The notes below the pieces were generated by a model. That model was not told where the DNA came from, searched no databases, and was given only the letters and a program-made list of their open reading frames with translations. The translations under genes were made by a program, and so were the position numbers. Below, piece by piece: positions 6,531-13,673 of a stretch of DNA of 18,963 nt; positions within the stretch are counted from its first letter, which is position 1, and each line of letters begins with the position of its first letter. Origin of the DNA: Firm-04 sp045627405 (GTDB lineage Bacteria > Bacillota > Clostridia > Oscillospirales > Ruminococcaceae); assembly GCA_045627405.1 (NCBI GenBank), contig JAZQNP010000078.1, positions 1-18,963 of the forward strand, given 5' to 3'.

Positions 6531-8117
6531 ATGTTCACAACAGAAGAAGAAATCCGCCGGCGCAGAACCTTTGCGATCATTTCGCATCCGGACGCCGGAA
6601 AAACAACGCTCACCGAAAAGCTCCTGCTCTACGGCGGCGCGATCTCAATGGCGGGCGCAGTCAAGGGAAAGAAAAATGCCCGTCACGCTGTCTCGGACTG
6701 GATGGAGATTGAAAAACAGCGCGGCATCTCCGTCACATCATCCGTCATGCAGTTTGAATATGACGGCTGCTGCATCAATATTCTGGACACGCCCGGACAT
6801 CAGGATTTTTCCGAGGACACCTACCGCACGCTCATGGCTGCCGATGCCGCGATCATGGTCATTGACGCGGCAAAGGGCGTAGAGCCGCAGACCCGCAAGC
6901 TCTTCAAGGTCTGCGTCATGCGGCATATCCCGATCTTTACGTTTATCAACAAAATGGACCGCGAAGCCCGCAACCCGTTTGATCTGCTCGACCAGATCGA
7001 AAACGAACTCGGTATCAAAACCTATGCCGTCAACTGGCCGATCGGCTGCGGCAAGGAATTTCGCGGCGTGTTTGACCTCGAAACGCGCCATATTCTCTCC
7101 TTTGAGGGCGACAGCGGAGCGCATACGGTCAGCCAGACTGAGGTCCGACCGGACGACCCTGCGCTTGCCAATATCATCGGAAAAGACAATCATGAACAGC
7201 TTGCAGAGGATATTGAACTGCTCGACGGTGCCTCTGAGGAATTTGACCTTGATGCGATTCAGAACGGCACACTTTCTCCGGTATTTTTCGGATCTGCACT
7301 GACCAATTTCGGCGTGGAGCCGTTCCTGAAACGCTTTCTCGAACTGACACCGCCGCCGCTCGCACGCGTTGCGGAAGGTGAAACAGTCTCCCCGTTCGAC
7401 GATGCGTTCTCTGCCTTCGTTTTCAAGATTCAGGCTAACATGAACAAGGCACACCGCGACCGCGTGACATTCCTGCGTATCTGCTCCGGAAAATTCACAC
7501 GGGATATGGAAGTGCTGCATGTACAGAGTGACAAAAAAATGCGTCTCTCCCAGCCGCAGATGATGATGGCGGAAAACCGCGAAATCATCGACGAAGCATA
7601 TGCCGGTGACATCATCGGTGTCTTTGACCCCGGTCTGTTCTCCATCGGTGATACCATCTGCGCTCCCGGCCGCAGGGTCTGCTTCGAGGGCATCCCCACC
7701 TTTGCACCGGAGCATTTTGCACGCGTCCGCACCAAGGATACCATGAAGCGCAAACAGTTTGTCAAGGGCGTCATGCAAATCGCGCAGGAAGGTGCGATTC
7801 AGATTTTCCACGAACCGGAAACCGGTATGGAGGAAGTCATTGTCGGTGTCGTCGGCGTTCTGCAATTCGAGGTATTTGAACACCGGATGCGTACAGAATA
7901 CAATGTTGAGATCATCCGTGAGCCGCTCTCTTATCAGTATATCCGATGGATTGAAGGCATTGACACTTCCAAAAAACCGGATCTCATTATCACTGAGGAC
8001 ACAAAGCTCGTACAGGATTTCCGCGACCGTTACCTGCTGCTGTTCACCAGCGAGTGGAATATCCGCTGGGCTTTGGAACGAAACGAGGGTCTGGAATTGC
8101 CGGATTTCAGCAAATAA
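6531..8117 (+). CDS. prfC: Peptide chain release factor 3 (RF3)
   Basis: Translational GTPase that removes RF1 or RF2 from the ribosome after peptide release. The 528-residue length matches the family. G-domain motifs are complete: SHPDAGKTTLTEK (G1, 18-30), EKQRGISVTSSVMQF around G2 (61-75), DTPGHQDFSEDTYRTL (G3, 86-101) and NKMD (G4, 140-143). WPIGCGKEF and the RF3-specific C-terminal part (GVVGVLQFEVFEHRMRTEY) follow; these separate it from EF-G and tetracycline-resistance GTPases. ATG at 6531 follows CAGGAGG with a 10-base spacer, and the N-terminus (MFTTEEEIRRRRTFAIISHPD) lines up with known RF3. It is probably co-transcribed with the radical SAM gene 76 bases downstream. Its leader has an unusual start-stop element. 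Confidence 0.97.
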   Translation: MFTTEEEIRRRRTFAIISHPDAGKTTLTEKLLLYGGAISMAGAVKGKKNARHAVSDWMEIEKQRGISVTSSVMQFEYDGCCINILDTPGHQDFSEDTYRTLMAADAAIMVIDAAKGVEPQTRKLFKVCVMRHIPIFTFINKMDREARNPFDLLDQIENELGIKTYAVNWPIGCGKEFRGVFDLETRHILSFEGDSGAHTVSQTEVRPDDPALANIIGKDNHEQLAEDIELLDGASEEFDLDAIQNGTLSPVFFGSALTNFGVEPFLKRFLELTPPPLARVAEGETVSPFDDAFSAFVFKIQANMNKAHRDRVTFLRICSGKFTRDMEVLHVQSDKKMRLSQPQMMMAENREIIDEAYAGDIIGVFDPGLFSIGDTICAPGRRVCFEGIPTFAPEHFARVRTKDTMKRKQFVKGVMQIAQEGAIQIFHEPETGMEEVIVGVVGVLQFEVFEHRMRTEYNVEIIREPLSYQYIRWIEGIDTSKKPDLIITEDTKLVQDFRDRYLLLFTSEWNIRWALERNEGLELPDFSK

Positions 8118-8193
8118 TTTCTCAAAGAGATTCGCCGGTTTCCCGTCACGCTCTATGGCTCTATGATTCTCTGAGAGAAAGGGGGTATGCGCA

Positions 8194-9072
8194 ATGGTCT
8201 GCACACAGTGTCCGCGCAGATGCGGCATCGACCGCAGTGCGCAAACCGGCTTCTGCGGCGAGTCGGAGACCATCCGCATCGCAAGAGCTGCGCCGCATAT
8301 GTGGGAAGAACCCTGCATCAGCGGAAGCCGCGGCTCAGGAACGGTATTTTTCTCCGGCTGCGGTCTGCGCTGCATCTACTGCCAGAATCATCGCGTCGCG
8401 GAAAGTCAGATCGGCACTGCCGTCTCTTCTCAGGAACTGCTGCACATCATGTTCCGGCTGCGCGATCAGGGCGTTCACAACATCAATCTGGTCACGGCGA
8501 GCCACTTCACGCGCGCACTGGTTCCGGTATTGGAACGCGCAAAGGCACAGGACATCGGCATTCCCCTGCTGTGGAACTGCGGCGGCTATGAATCCGTCGA
8601 AACCCTGCATATGCTGGACGGACTGATCGACATTTATCTGCCGGATTTCAAATATATGCAAAGTGAAACAGCCATGCGGTATTCGCATGCGCCGGATTAT
8701 CCGGAGGTCGCAAAGGCAGCTCTCGCGGAGATGGTGCGACAGCGCGGCAGACAGCAATTCGATGCGGAGGGTATGCTGCAAAGCGGCGTGCAGGTGCGGC
8801 ATCTTGTGCTGCCCGGACATACACAGGAATCCCGAACAATTCTCTGGTATCTCCACAAAACCTACGGCGAAACAATCGGTGTCAGCATCATGAATCAGTA
8901 TACACCTATGCCGCAGGTACAGGATGATCCGCTGCTCTCACGCAAGGTCACACCGCAGGAATACAGCAGTGTGCTGCGCTATGCTGAACAAATCGGCATG
9001 GAGCAGATTCTCACGCAGTCCGGCGAAGCCGCAGACGAGAGCTTTATCCCAGAATTTGGGTATCAATCGTAA
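8194..9072 (+). CDS. PflA-like radical SAM protein (COG1313/PflX type)
   Basis: A 292-residue radical SAM enzyme of unknown substrate, related to pyruvate formate-lyase activases. Cys56, Cys60 and Cys63 in SGCGLRCIYCQN form the CX3CX2C motif for the 4Fe-4S cluster that cleaves S-adenosylmethionine. An extra N-terminal Cys set (MVCTQCPRRCGID and TGFCG: Cys3, 6, 10, 21) is characteristic of this group and could hold a second metal centre. Other family segments are NLVTASHF, WNCGGYES, DIYLPDFKY, VRHLVLPGH and SIMNQYTPM. ATG at 8194 follows GAAAGGGGG with an 8-base spacer. It lies downstream of prfC without a visible promoter or terminator between them, and ends at the terminator 9071-9100. No glycyl-radical enzyme is in the window, so the partner is not known from context. 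Confidence 0.85.
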   Translation: MVCTQCPRRCGIDRSAQTGFCGESETIRIARAAPHMWEEPCISGSRGSGTVFFSGCGLRCIYCQNHRVAESQIGTAVSSQELLHIMFRLRDQGVHNINLVTASHFTRALVPVLERAKAQDIGIPLLWNCGGYESVETLHMLDGLIDIYLPDFKYMQSETAMRYSHAPDYPEVAKAALAEMVRQRGRQQFDAEGMLQSGVQVRHLVLPGHTQESRTILWYLHKTYGETIGVSIMNQYTPMPQVQDDPLLSRKVTPQEYSSVLRYAEQIGMEQILTQSGEAADESFIPEFGYQS

Positions 9073-9104
9073 AAGGCAGTACCGAAAGGTACTGCCTTTT
9101 TCTC
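9071..9104. terminator. Bidirectional intrinsic terminator
   Basis: AAAAGGCAGTACC (9071-9083), a GAAA loop and GGTACTGCCTTTT (9088-9100) form a 13-bp stem followed by more T. The A-rich left arm gives a T-run on the minus strand, so it can end both the radical SAM and the mgtE transcripts. Its first base pairs overlap the radical SAM stop codon. Confidence 0.9.
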
Positions 9105-9124
9105 GTTTTCATATGACAGAAAAC

Positions 9125-10561
9125 TCAGCCGCCGAGGTGCATCACATTGAGCAGCAGCAGCCAGCTCATGCCGTAATACGTTATGACCGCAACCAGGTCG
9201 TTGATCGTCGTAATCAGCGGACCGGATGCCACTGCCGGATCGACCTTGATCTTCTTGAAAAACAGCGGAATCAGCGTGCCGACCGTCGCCGAAATCAGCA
9301 TCGCCAGCAGCAACGACAAGCCGATGCAGCCGGATACTGCATAGGCAAAGCCGAAATCGCGTGTTTTGAACAGATAGATATACAGTCCGACCAGCACAAA
9401 CGAAATGATGCCGAGCAGCAAACCGTTGCACAGACCGACCTTCATTTCTTTCCAGACCAGATGGAGCTTCTGATGGAATGTCAGGTTTTCGTCCACCAGC
9501 ACCCGAATCGTCACCGCAAGGGACTGTGTACCGACATTACCTGCCATGTCCAGAATGAGCGACTGAAACGCCATAATCAGCGTCAGCTGCGCAATGACCT
9601 GCTCAAACATGCCGACAACCGCCGACACGACCATGCCCAGTCCCAGCAGAATAAACAGCCACGGCAGACGCTTTTTCATGCTCTCGCGCAGCGGCTCCTG
9701 CAAATCCTCCTCTGCCGTCAAGCCCGCCAGACGCGCATAGTCTTCGCCCATCTCGTCATCAACAACCTCGATGACATTCTTTGCTGTGATGACACCCAGC
9801 AGACGGTTGCTGTTGTCCAGTACCGGAATCGAATCCTCGGAATAATCTTTGAGCTTTTCGATACAGTCGTCAATATTCTCATGCGCATATACATACGGGA
9901 ATGAGGTTGCGATCAGCCCTTCCAGCGGGTCGGACTGCCGCGCGATAATCAGCTCTTTCAGATCAATCGCGCCGTAAAACACATGATATTCGTCCACAAC
10001 AAACAGCGTGGAAACATTATCGTTTTCCTTTGCCTGCTCGACCAGCTCGTGCATCGCCTGCTTAATGTTGAGATTCTCGCGGATCACGATGCAGTTTGTT
10101 GTCATTCTGCTGCCGATCTCATCATCGTCAAACGACGCAATCAGGCGGATCTCCTTCTGAATCTCCGGATTGACTGCATCAATGATCAGCGCGCGCTTCT
10201 CCTTTTCGATGGCGCGGAGAATGTCGGCAGCGGTGTCGGTTTCCATCTCCGAGACAACATCGGCTGCCTTGCGCAGATCCATCTCGTTGAGATAACCGCC
10301 CGCTTCATCCTCTTCCAGATGCTCGAAAATCTCTGCCAGCATCGAAACGTCACAGACCCGGTAGAGCTTTTTCCGCTCGGTCTGCGTCAGATTCGGCATG
10401 ATCTCTGCAATGTCATTCGCATGGTAGTCATCCAGACGGCTCTGGATCACCTTCGGAGAATTGTTCCCGCGAATGACCTCCATAATTTCTTTTTCATAAT
10501 CCGGCTTGGAGGCAGTGATCTCCTCCGGTGCCAGAGCTGTAATTGTTTCCTGCATATCCAT
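9125..10561 (-). CDS. mgtE: Magnesium transporter MgtE
   Basis: Dimeric Mg2+ channel/transporter of the plasma membrane, gated by cytoplasmic Mg2+. The 478-residue protein has the family order: MgtE N domain of repeated helices (about 30-135), two CBS domains (about 148-270, with GSRMTTNCIVI and SIPVLDNSNRLLGVITAKNVIEV), a charged plug helix (about 273-298) and five membrane segments (298-472). Signatures are GNVGTQSLAVTIR (341-353) and DPAVASGPLITTINDLVAVITYY, whose Asp455 should be the pore Asp. ATG at 10561 follows CGGAGGT with a short spacer. No promoter is visible in the 55 bases between the leader terminator and the gene, so expression probably depends on readthrough of the hairpin at 10622-10643. 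It ends convergently with the radical SAM gene. Confidence 0.96.
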   Translation of the reverse strand: MDMQETITALAPEEITASKPDYEKEIMEVIRGNNSPKVIQSRLDDYHANDIAEIMPNLTQTERKKLYRVCDVSMLAEIFEHLEEDEAGGYLNEMDLRKAADVVSEMETDTAADILRAIEKEKRALIIDAVNPEIQKEIRLIASFDDDEIGSRMTTNCIVIRENLNIKQAMHELVEQAKENDNVSTLFVVDEYHVFYGAIDLKELIIARQSDPLEGLIATSFPYVYAHENIDDCIEKLKDYSEDSIPVLDNSNRLLGVITAKNVIEVVDDEMGEDYARLAGLTAEEDLQEPLRESMKKRLPWLFILLGLGMVVSAVVGMFEQVIAQLTLIMAFQSLILDMAGNVGTQSLAVTIRVLVDENLTFHQKLHLVWKEMKVGLCNGLLLGIISFVLVGLYIYLFKTRDFGFAYAVSGCIGLSLLLAMLISATVGTLIPLFFKKIKVDPAVASGPLITTINDLVAVITYYGMSWLLLLNVMHLGG

Positions 10562-10614
10562 AGCGGACCTCCGTTCTGATTGATTGATCGGTTCGCTGCG
10601 GGATACAAAAGGGC

Positions 10615-10643
10615 AAAAAAACCCTGTCTTTCATCAGACAGGG
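10615..10643 (-). terminator. Intrinsic terminator inside the mgtE leader (candidate attenuator)
   Basis: On the minus strand CCCTGTCT (10643-10636) pairs with AGACAGGG (10629-10622) and is followed by seven T (10621-10615). It lies 54 bases before the mgtE start and downstream of a consensus promoter. It could be an attenuator for mgtE, the end of a small transcript, or a late thiI terminator with readthrough. Confidence 0.88.
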
Positions 10644-10652
10644 CAATAAATA

Positions 10653-10781
10653 TCAGAATTCTGCAAGAAAGCAGCGCGCATCACCGGAGTCGTGCATAAG
10701 CGGCGTCCGGTCGGATGCGAATGATATTTTCGTTGTACTTCGCCCGCCTGACCCGCAACTGTCACTGTTTGTCACGATCAT
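10653..10781 (-). CDS. Possible 42-codon leader ORF upstream of mgtE
   Basis: An ATG at 10781 opens a 42-residue frame (begins MIVTNSDSCGSGGRSTTK, ends CFLAEF) whose TGA at 10655-10653 lies just before the leader terminator. A GAGG element (10788-10785) is only about 3 bases before the ATG, which is short. The stretch is rich in Ser, Asp and Thr and resembles no family I know. Its start codon lies in the GTGCAT arm of a possible long-range stem. A frame of this size can occur by chance at this GC content, so it may be only part of an untranslated leader. Confidence 0.25.
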   Translation of the reverse strand: MIVTNSDSCGSGGRSTTKISFASDRTPLMHDSGDARCFLAEF

Positions 10782-10820
10782 GCACCTCACTTATTTTTGA
10801 AATGGATTGATAACACTATT

Positions 10821-10849
10821 ATTATATCACGAAGCACGAAAAATGTCAA
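10821..10849 (-). promoter_or_regulatory. SigA promoter of the mgtE leader
   Basis: On the minus strand a perfect TTGACA (10849-10844) and perfect TATAAT (10826-10821) are 17 bases apart, with an extended TGA before the -10. It fires from the thiI-mgtE gap about 250 bases before the mgtE start. Confidence 0.88.
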
Positions 10850-10886
10850 TGCAAAATCAGGATTCCCGCGAAAATAACAGACAGTC

Positions 10887-12095
10887 TCACAACCGTGATT
10901 CCGATACATGCTGCGCAAAAATCTTTTTCGTTGTGCCGGCAATCGCCTTCTCGACCAGCGGCGCAAAATCGACCTCTGCCTGCACTTGCGAAACCTCGTC
11001 CGGATGCGGACGGAGCTTCGGATGCCGCGGTGTGAATACTGTGCAGCAGTCCTCATACGGCAGAATGGATGTGTCAAATGTGTCGATTTTTCTCGCAATT
11101 TCTACAATTTCCGTTTTATCCATGCCGATCAGCGGTCGAAGCACCGGCATATGCGCAACTGCATCTGTACACGAGAGGGCATTGAGCGTCTGGCTTGCGA
11201 CCTGCCCAAGGCTCTCGCCCGTGATGATCGCGCCGCAGTTGTCGCGCTCGGCAAGCCGCTGCGCAATCTCCATCATCAGACGGCGCATCAGAATCGTAAA
11301 GTATTCCTCCGGACAGCTGCGCTGCAATTCCTCCTGAATCTCCGTGAACGGCACACAGTAAAATGCGATGCTGCCGCACCACGGCGTCAGCTTTTCGCAG
11401 AGCATCTCGACCTTCATCAGTGCGCGCTCCGAGGTGTACGGCGGACTCGCAAAATGACATGCTGTCACACGCAGTCCGCGCTTTGCCATCATGTATGCCG
11501 CAACCGGACTGTCAATGCCGCCCGACAGCAGCAGCATCGCATTGCCCGCTGTCCCAACCGGCAAGCCGCCTGCGCCCTTCTCCCGCGCCGCATGAATATA
11601 CGCATGGGTATCCCGAATCTCAACTGTCACTGTCACATCCGGCTCGTTTACATTGACCGTCAGGTGCGGAAATGCTTGCAGCAGAATCCCGCCCAGCTCC
11701 GCACAAATCTGCGGAGATTTCATCGGAAATGCCTTGTCCGCACGCTTTGCTTCCACCTTGAAGGTTTTTGCGGAAGTCAGTGCTTCCGTCAGATACGGCA
11801 CCGCACGAGAGGAGATGTCTGCAAAATCCTTCTCGCAGGTCAGCGCGCGGCACAATGCTGCGATTCCGAAAACCTTTTTCAGACGCGGCATCGCAGCAGC
11901 AAGCTGCTCCCCGCACGCTTCATCGCGCTCCGCTTCCGGTGTGATGTAAATGGTGGACTGTGCCTTTGCATACGAAAACTTGCCGACGGGTTTCAGGCGG
12001 TATCGGATATTCCGCAGCAGCGCATCCTCAAAGCTGCTCCGGTTCGCACCCTTTAACGCCATTTCGCCGTATTTCACTAAAATGATTTCCCGCAT
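10887..12095 (-). CDS. thiI: tRNA 4-thiouridine synthase ThiI, without rhodanese domain
   Basis: Adenylates U8 of tRNA and transfers sulfur to form 4-thiouridine; in many bacteria it also supplies sulfur for the thiamine thiazole. The 402-residue protein has an N-terminal ferredoxin-like domain (MREIILVKYGEMALKGANR), a THUMP domain (about 60-170) and a PP-loop ATPase domain with SGGIDSPVAAYMMAKRG (PP-loop SGGIDS at 191-196). PYEDCCTVFTPRHP (347-359) carries the catalytic Cys region. The C-terminal rhodanese domain of E. coli ThiI is absent, as in Bacillus, so sulfur must come directly from a cysteine desulfurase; one is encoded on the same strand at 17237-18373. I choose ATG 12095, which begins at the conserved N-terminus and follows TGAGGA with an 8-base spacer; upstream in-frame ATGs up to 12143 lack that support. 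No terminator is seen before the mgtE leader. Confidence 0.95.
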   Translation of the reverse strand: MREIILVKYGEMALKGANRSSFEDALLRNIRYRLKPVGKFSYAKAQSTIYITPEAERDEACGEQLAAAMPRLKKVFGIAALCRALTCEKDFADISSRAVPYLTEALTSAKTFKVEAKRADKAFPMKSPQICAELGGILLQAFPHLTVNVNEPDVTVTVEIRDTHAYIHAAREKGAGGLPVGTAGNAMLLLSGGIDSPVAAYMMAKRGLRVTACHFASPPYTSERALMKVEMLCEKLTPWCGSIAFYCVPFTEIQEELQRSCPEEYFTILMRRLMMEIAQRLAERDNCGAIITGESLGQVASQTLNALSCTDAVAHMPVLRPLIGMDKTEIVEIARKIDTFDTSILPYEDCCTVFTPRHPKLRPHPDEVSQVQAEVDFAPLVEKAIAGTTKKIFAQHVSESRL

Positions 12096-12145
12096 GATGG
12101 TATTCCTCACATTCTCTGTCATTCTGATCATCAAATCTGTCATTT

Positions 12146-12151
12146 ATTATA
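12146..12151 (-). promoter_or_regulatory. Probable -10 element of thiI
   Basis: TATAAT on the minus strand (12151-12146) about 50 bases before the thiI start. The -35 at 17 bases (TCGTTT) is poor, so this is a weak call. Confidence 0.4.
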
Positions 12152-12285
12152 CACGATCTGCTCCCGAAAAACGAGACTTTCTCCGGAGATTTGGAATGAT
12201 GCACAATTTTATTTCAGAGAAATTGTTTATAGCATACAAAAGCTACCGCTTTCTCCGCGATGCCGTTATTTTTTTGTCAAAGTGC

Positions 12286-12314
12286 TTGCATTTTGAGAAA
12301 AAATGGTGTAAAAT
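12286..12314 (+). promoter_or_regulatory. SigA promoter of gap
   Basis: TTGCAT (12286-12291), a 17-base spacer and TAAAAT (12309-12314). Start near 12321 gives a short leader of about 24 bases with AGGAGG at 12331-12336, fitting a strongly expressed gene. The same TGCTTGCAT string occurs at the prfC promoter. Confidence 0.8.
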
Positions 12315-12344
12315 AGAAGTATCTTATTTTAGGAGGTAATTCCA

Positions 12345-13382
12345 ATGTCCGTTAAAGTTGCTATCAATGGTTTTGGCCGTATCGGTCGTCTGGCATTCCG
12401 TCAGATGTTCGGCGCAGAGGGCTATGAGGTCGTCGCTATCAATGACCTGACCAAGCCTTCCATGCTCGCTCACCTGCTCAAATATGACACTGCGCAGGGC
12501 GGCTACACCGGCAAGATCGGTGAGAACCTGCACACTGTGTCTGCGGATGACGAGGCTGGCACCATCACCGTGGACGGCAAGACCCTGACCATCTATGCAA
12601 AGGCAAACGCTGCCGAGCTGCCGTGGGGCGAGATCGGTGTCGATGTTGTTTTGGAGTGTACCGGCTTCTACTGCTCCAAGGAGAAGTCTCAGGCTCACAT
12701 TGATGCAGGCGCGAAGAAGGTCGTTATCTCTGCTCCGGCAGGCAACGATCTGCCGACCATCGTGTTCTCCGTCAATGAGAATACCCTGACTCCGGCTGAC
12801 ACCATCATCTCCGCAGCTTCCTGCACCACCAACTGCCTCGCTCCGATGGCGAAGGCTCTGAATGACTACGCTCCGATCCAGTCCGGTATCATGAGCACCA
12901 TTCACGCTTACACCGGCGACCAGATGATTCTGGACGGCCCGCACCGCAAGGGTGATCTCCGCCGCGCACGCGCCGGTGCTGCGAACATCGTTCCGAATTC
13001 CACCGGTGCTGCAAAGGCAATCGGTCTGGTTATTCCGGAGCTGAACGGCAAGCTGATCGGCTCTGCACAGCGTGTTCCGGTTCCGACCGGCTCCACCACC
13101 ATCCTGACCGCTGTTGTCAAGGGTTCTGATGTGACCAAGGAAGGCATCAATGCTGCAATGAAGGCTGCTGCTTCCGCTTCCTTCGGCTACAACGAGGATC
13201 AGATCGTTTCCTCTGACGTCATCGGCATGACCTACGGCTCTCTGTTCGATGCAACACAGACCATGGTCGCAAAGATCGCTGACGATCTCTATGAGGTGCA
13301 GGTCGTTTCCTGGTACGACAACGAGAACTCCTACACCAGCCAGATGGTTCGCACCATTAAGTATTTTGCTGAGCTGGGCTAA
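12345..13382 (+). CDS. gap: Glyceraldehyde-3-phosphate dehydrogenase, NAD type
   Basis: Glycolytic enzyme that oxidises and phosphorylates glyceraldehyde 3-phosphate to 1,3-bisphosphoglycerate. The 345-residue product has the Rossmann motif INGFGRIGR (7-15), Asp34 in VAINDLTK as expected for NAD preference, the catalytic Cys160 in SAASCTTNCLAPM, the base His187 in STIHAYTGDQ, and the phosphate-site and fold signatures RRARAGAANIVP and VPVPTGS. It ends in SWYDNENSYTSQMVRTIKY. Codon choice is more restricted than in the neighbours (many GCT, GGT, CTG, AAG), as expected for high expression. ATG at 12345 follows AGGAGG with an 8-base spacer. It is a single-gene unit with its own promoter and a strong terminator at 13409-13442; no pgk or tpi follows. 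Confidence 0.98.
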   Translation: MSVKVAINGFGRIGRLAFRQMFGAEGYEVVAINDLTKPSMLAHLLKYDTAQGGYTGKIGENLHTVSADDEAGTITVDGKTLTIYAKANAAELPWGEIGVDVVLECTGFYCSKEKSQAHIDAGAKKVVISAPAGNDLPTIVFSVNENTLTPADTIISAASCTTNCLAPMAKALNDYAPIQSGIMSTIHAYTGDQMILDGPHRKGDLRRARAGAANIVPNSTGAAKAIGLVIPELNGKLIGSAQRVPVPTGSTTILTAVVKGSDVTKEGINAAMKAAASASFGYNEDQIVSSDVIGMTYGSLFDATQTMVAKIADDLYEVQVVSWYDNENSYTSQMVRTIKYFAELG

Positions 13383-13408
13383 TCCCCGCTCGCTTCTGAA
13401 ATGCAAAG

Positions 13409-13442
13409 AACGCCCGCTGTGTCTTGATGCAGCGGGCGTTTT
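13409..13442 (+). terminator. Intrinsic terminator of gap
   Basis: AACGCCCGCTG (13409-13419) pairs with CAGCGGGCGTT (13430-13440) across a 10-base loop, followed by TTTTCTGTT. Confidence 0.92.
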
Positions 13443-13601
13443 CTGTTCCGGTATCCCGGCAAAAATCATACAAACAGTCGGAATATCCGTGATAAAATCC
13501 CCAGAATCCGTAGGGATTCGCCAAAATTTTCTGCGGCTTGCTATTTCGCACAAAATATCATGTCGAATATGAGGGAAAACGCCTAAATTTGCGCTTGGTG
13601 G

Positions 13602-13630
13602 TTGAAATCCGCAGAGAAATGTGGTATACT
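13602..13630 (+). promoter_or_regulatory. SigA promoter of cdaA-ybbR
   Basis: TTGAAA (13602-13607), a 17-base spacer and TATACT (13625-13630) with an extended TGG before the -10. Predicted start near 13637, which excludes coding starts further upstream. The 160 bases between the gap terminator and this promoter show only a small hairpin (GAATCC/GGATTC, 13504-13519). Confidence 0.8.
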
Positions 13631-13673
13631 ATTATTTTGGAAAGGAACGTTCTTTCAGAAGGGAGTGAGGTAT

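Larger units (their letters stand above)
10562..10819 (-). promoter_or_regulatory. Long structured mgtE leader, riboswitch-like organisation
   Basis: The 325 bases between mgtE and thiI hold, on the minus strand, a promoter (10849-10821), about 170 bases of leader, the terminator 10643-10615 and the mgtE ribosome binding site. GTGCAT (10785-10780) can pair with ATGCAC (10697-10692) to enclose a multibranch region with smaller stems such as CGAA/TTCG near 10732-10718. A CAGGCGGGC stretch near 10750 could pair imperfectly with the 5' arm of the terminator. I could not match the conserved M-box segments, so if this is a Mg2+ sensor it is not a standard one. The layout is seen; the regulatory role is inferred. 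Confidence 0.5.

Noticed and set aside
6738..8375. A 545-codon open frame antisense to prfC and the start of the radical SAM gene
   Set aside because: It mirrors the strongly conserved RF3 coding frame, has no Shine-Dalgarno or promoter, and its translation resembles no protein family; GC-rich codon use on the plus strand removes stops on the other strand.
9063..10579. Frames opposite mgtE, including a 326-codon one ending at 9904
   Set aside because: The MgtE reading is complete and conserved on the minus strand; these frames are Gln/His/Arg-rich shadows.
10562..10819. M-box (ykoK) Mg2+ riboswitch upstream of mgtE
   Set aside because: Position and terminator fit, but I could not find the conserved M-box blocks; only GTGAGG is similar. 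Kept as an unclassified leader instead.
12160..12285. Operator-like inverted repeat CAATTT/AAATTG (12204-12225) between thiI and gap
   Set aside because: Only six base pairs in an AT-rich stretch, expected by chance.
12324..13553. A 409-codon antisense frame over gap
   Set aside because: A shadow of the highly biased gap codons; it runs through the gap terminator and has no start signals.
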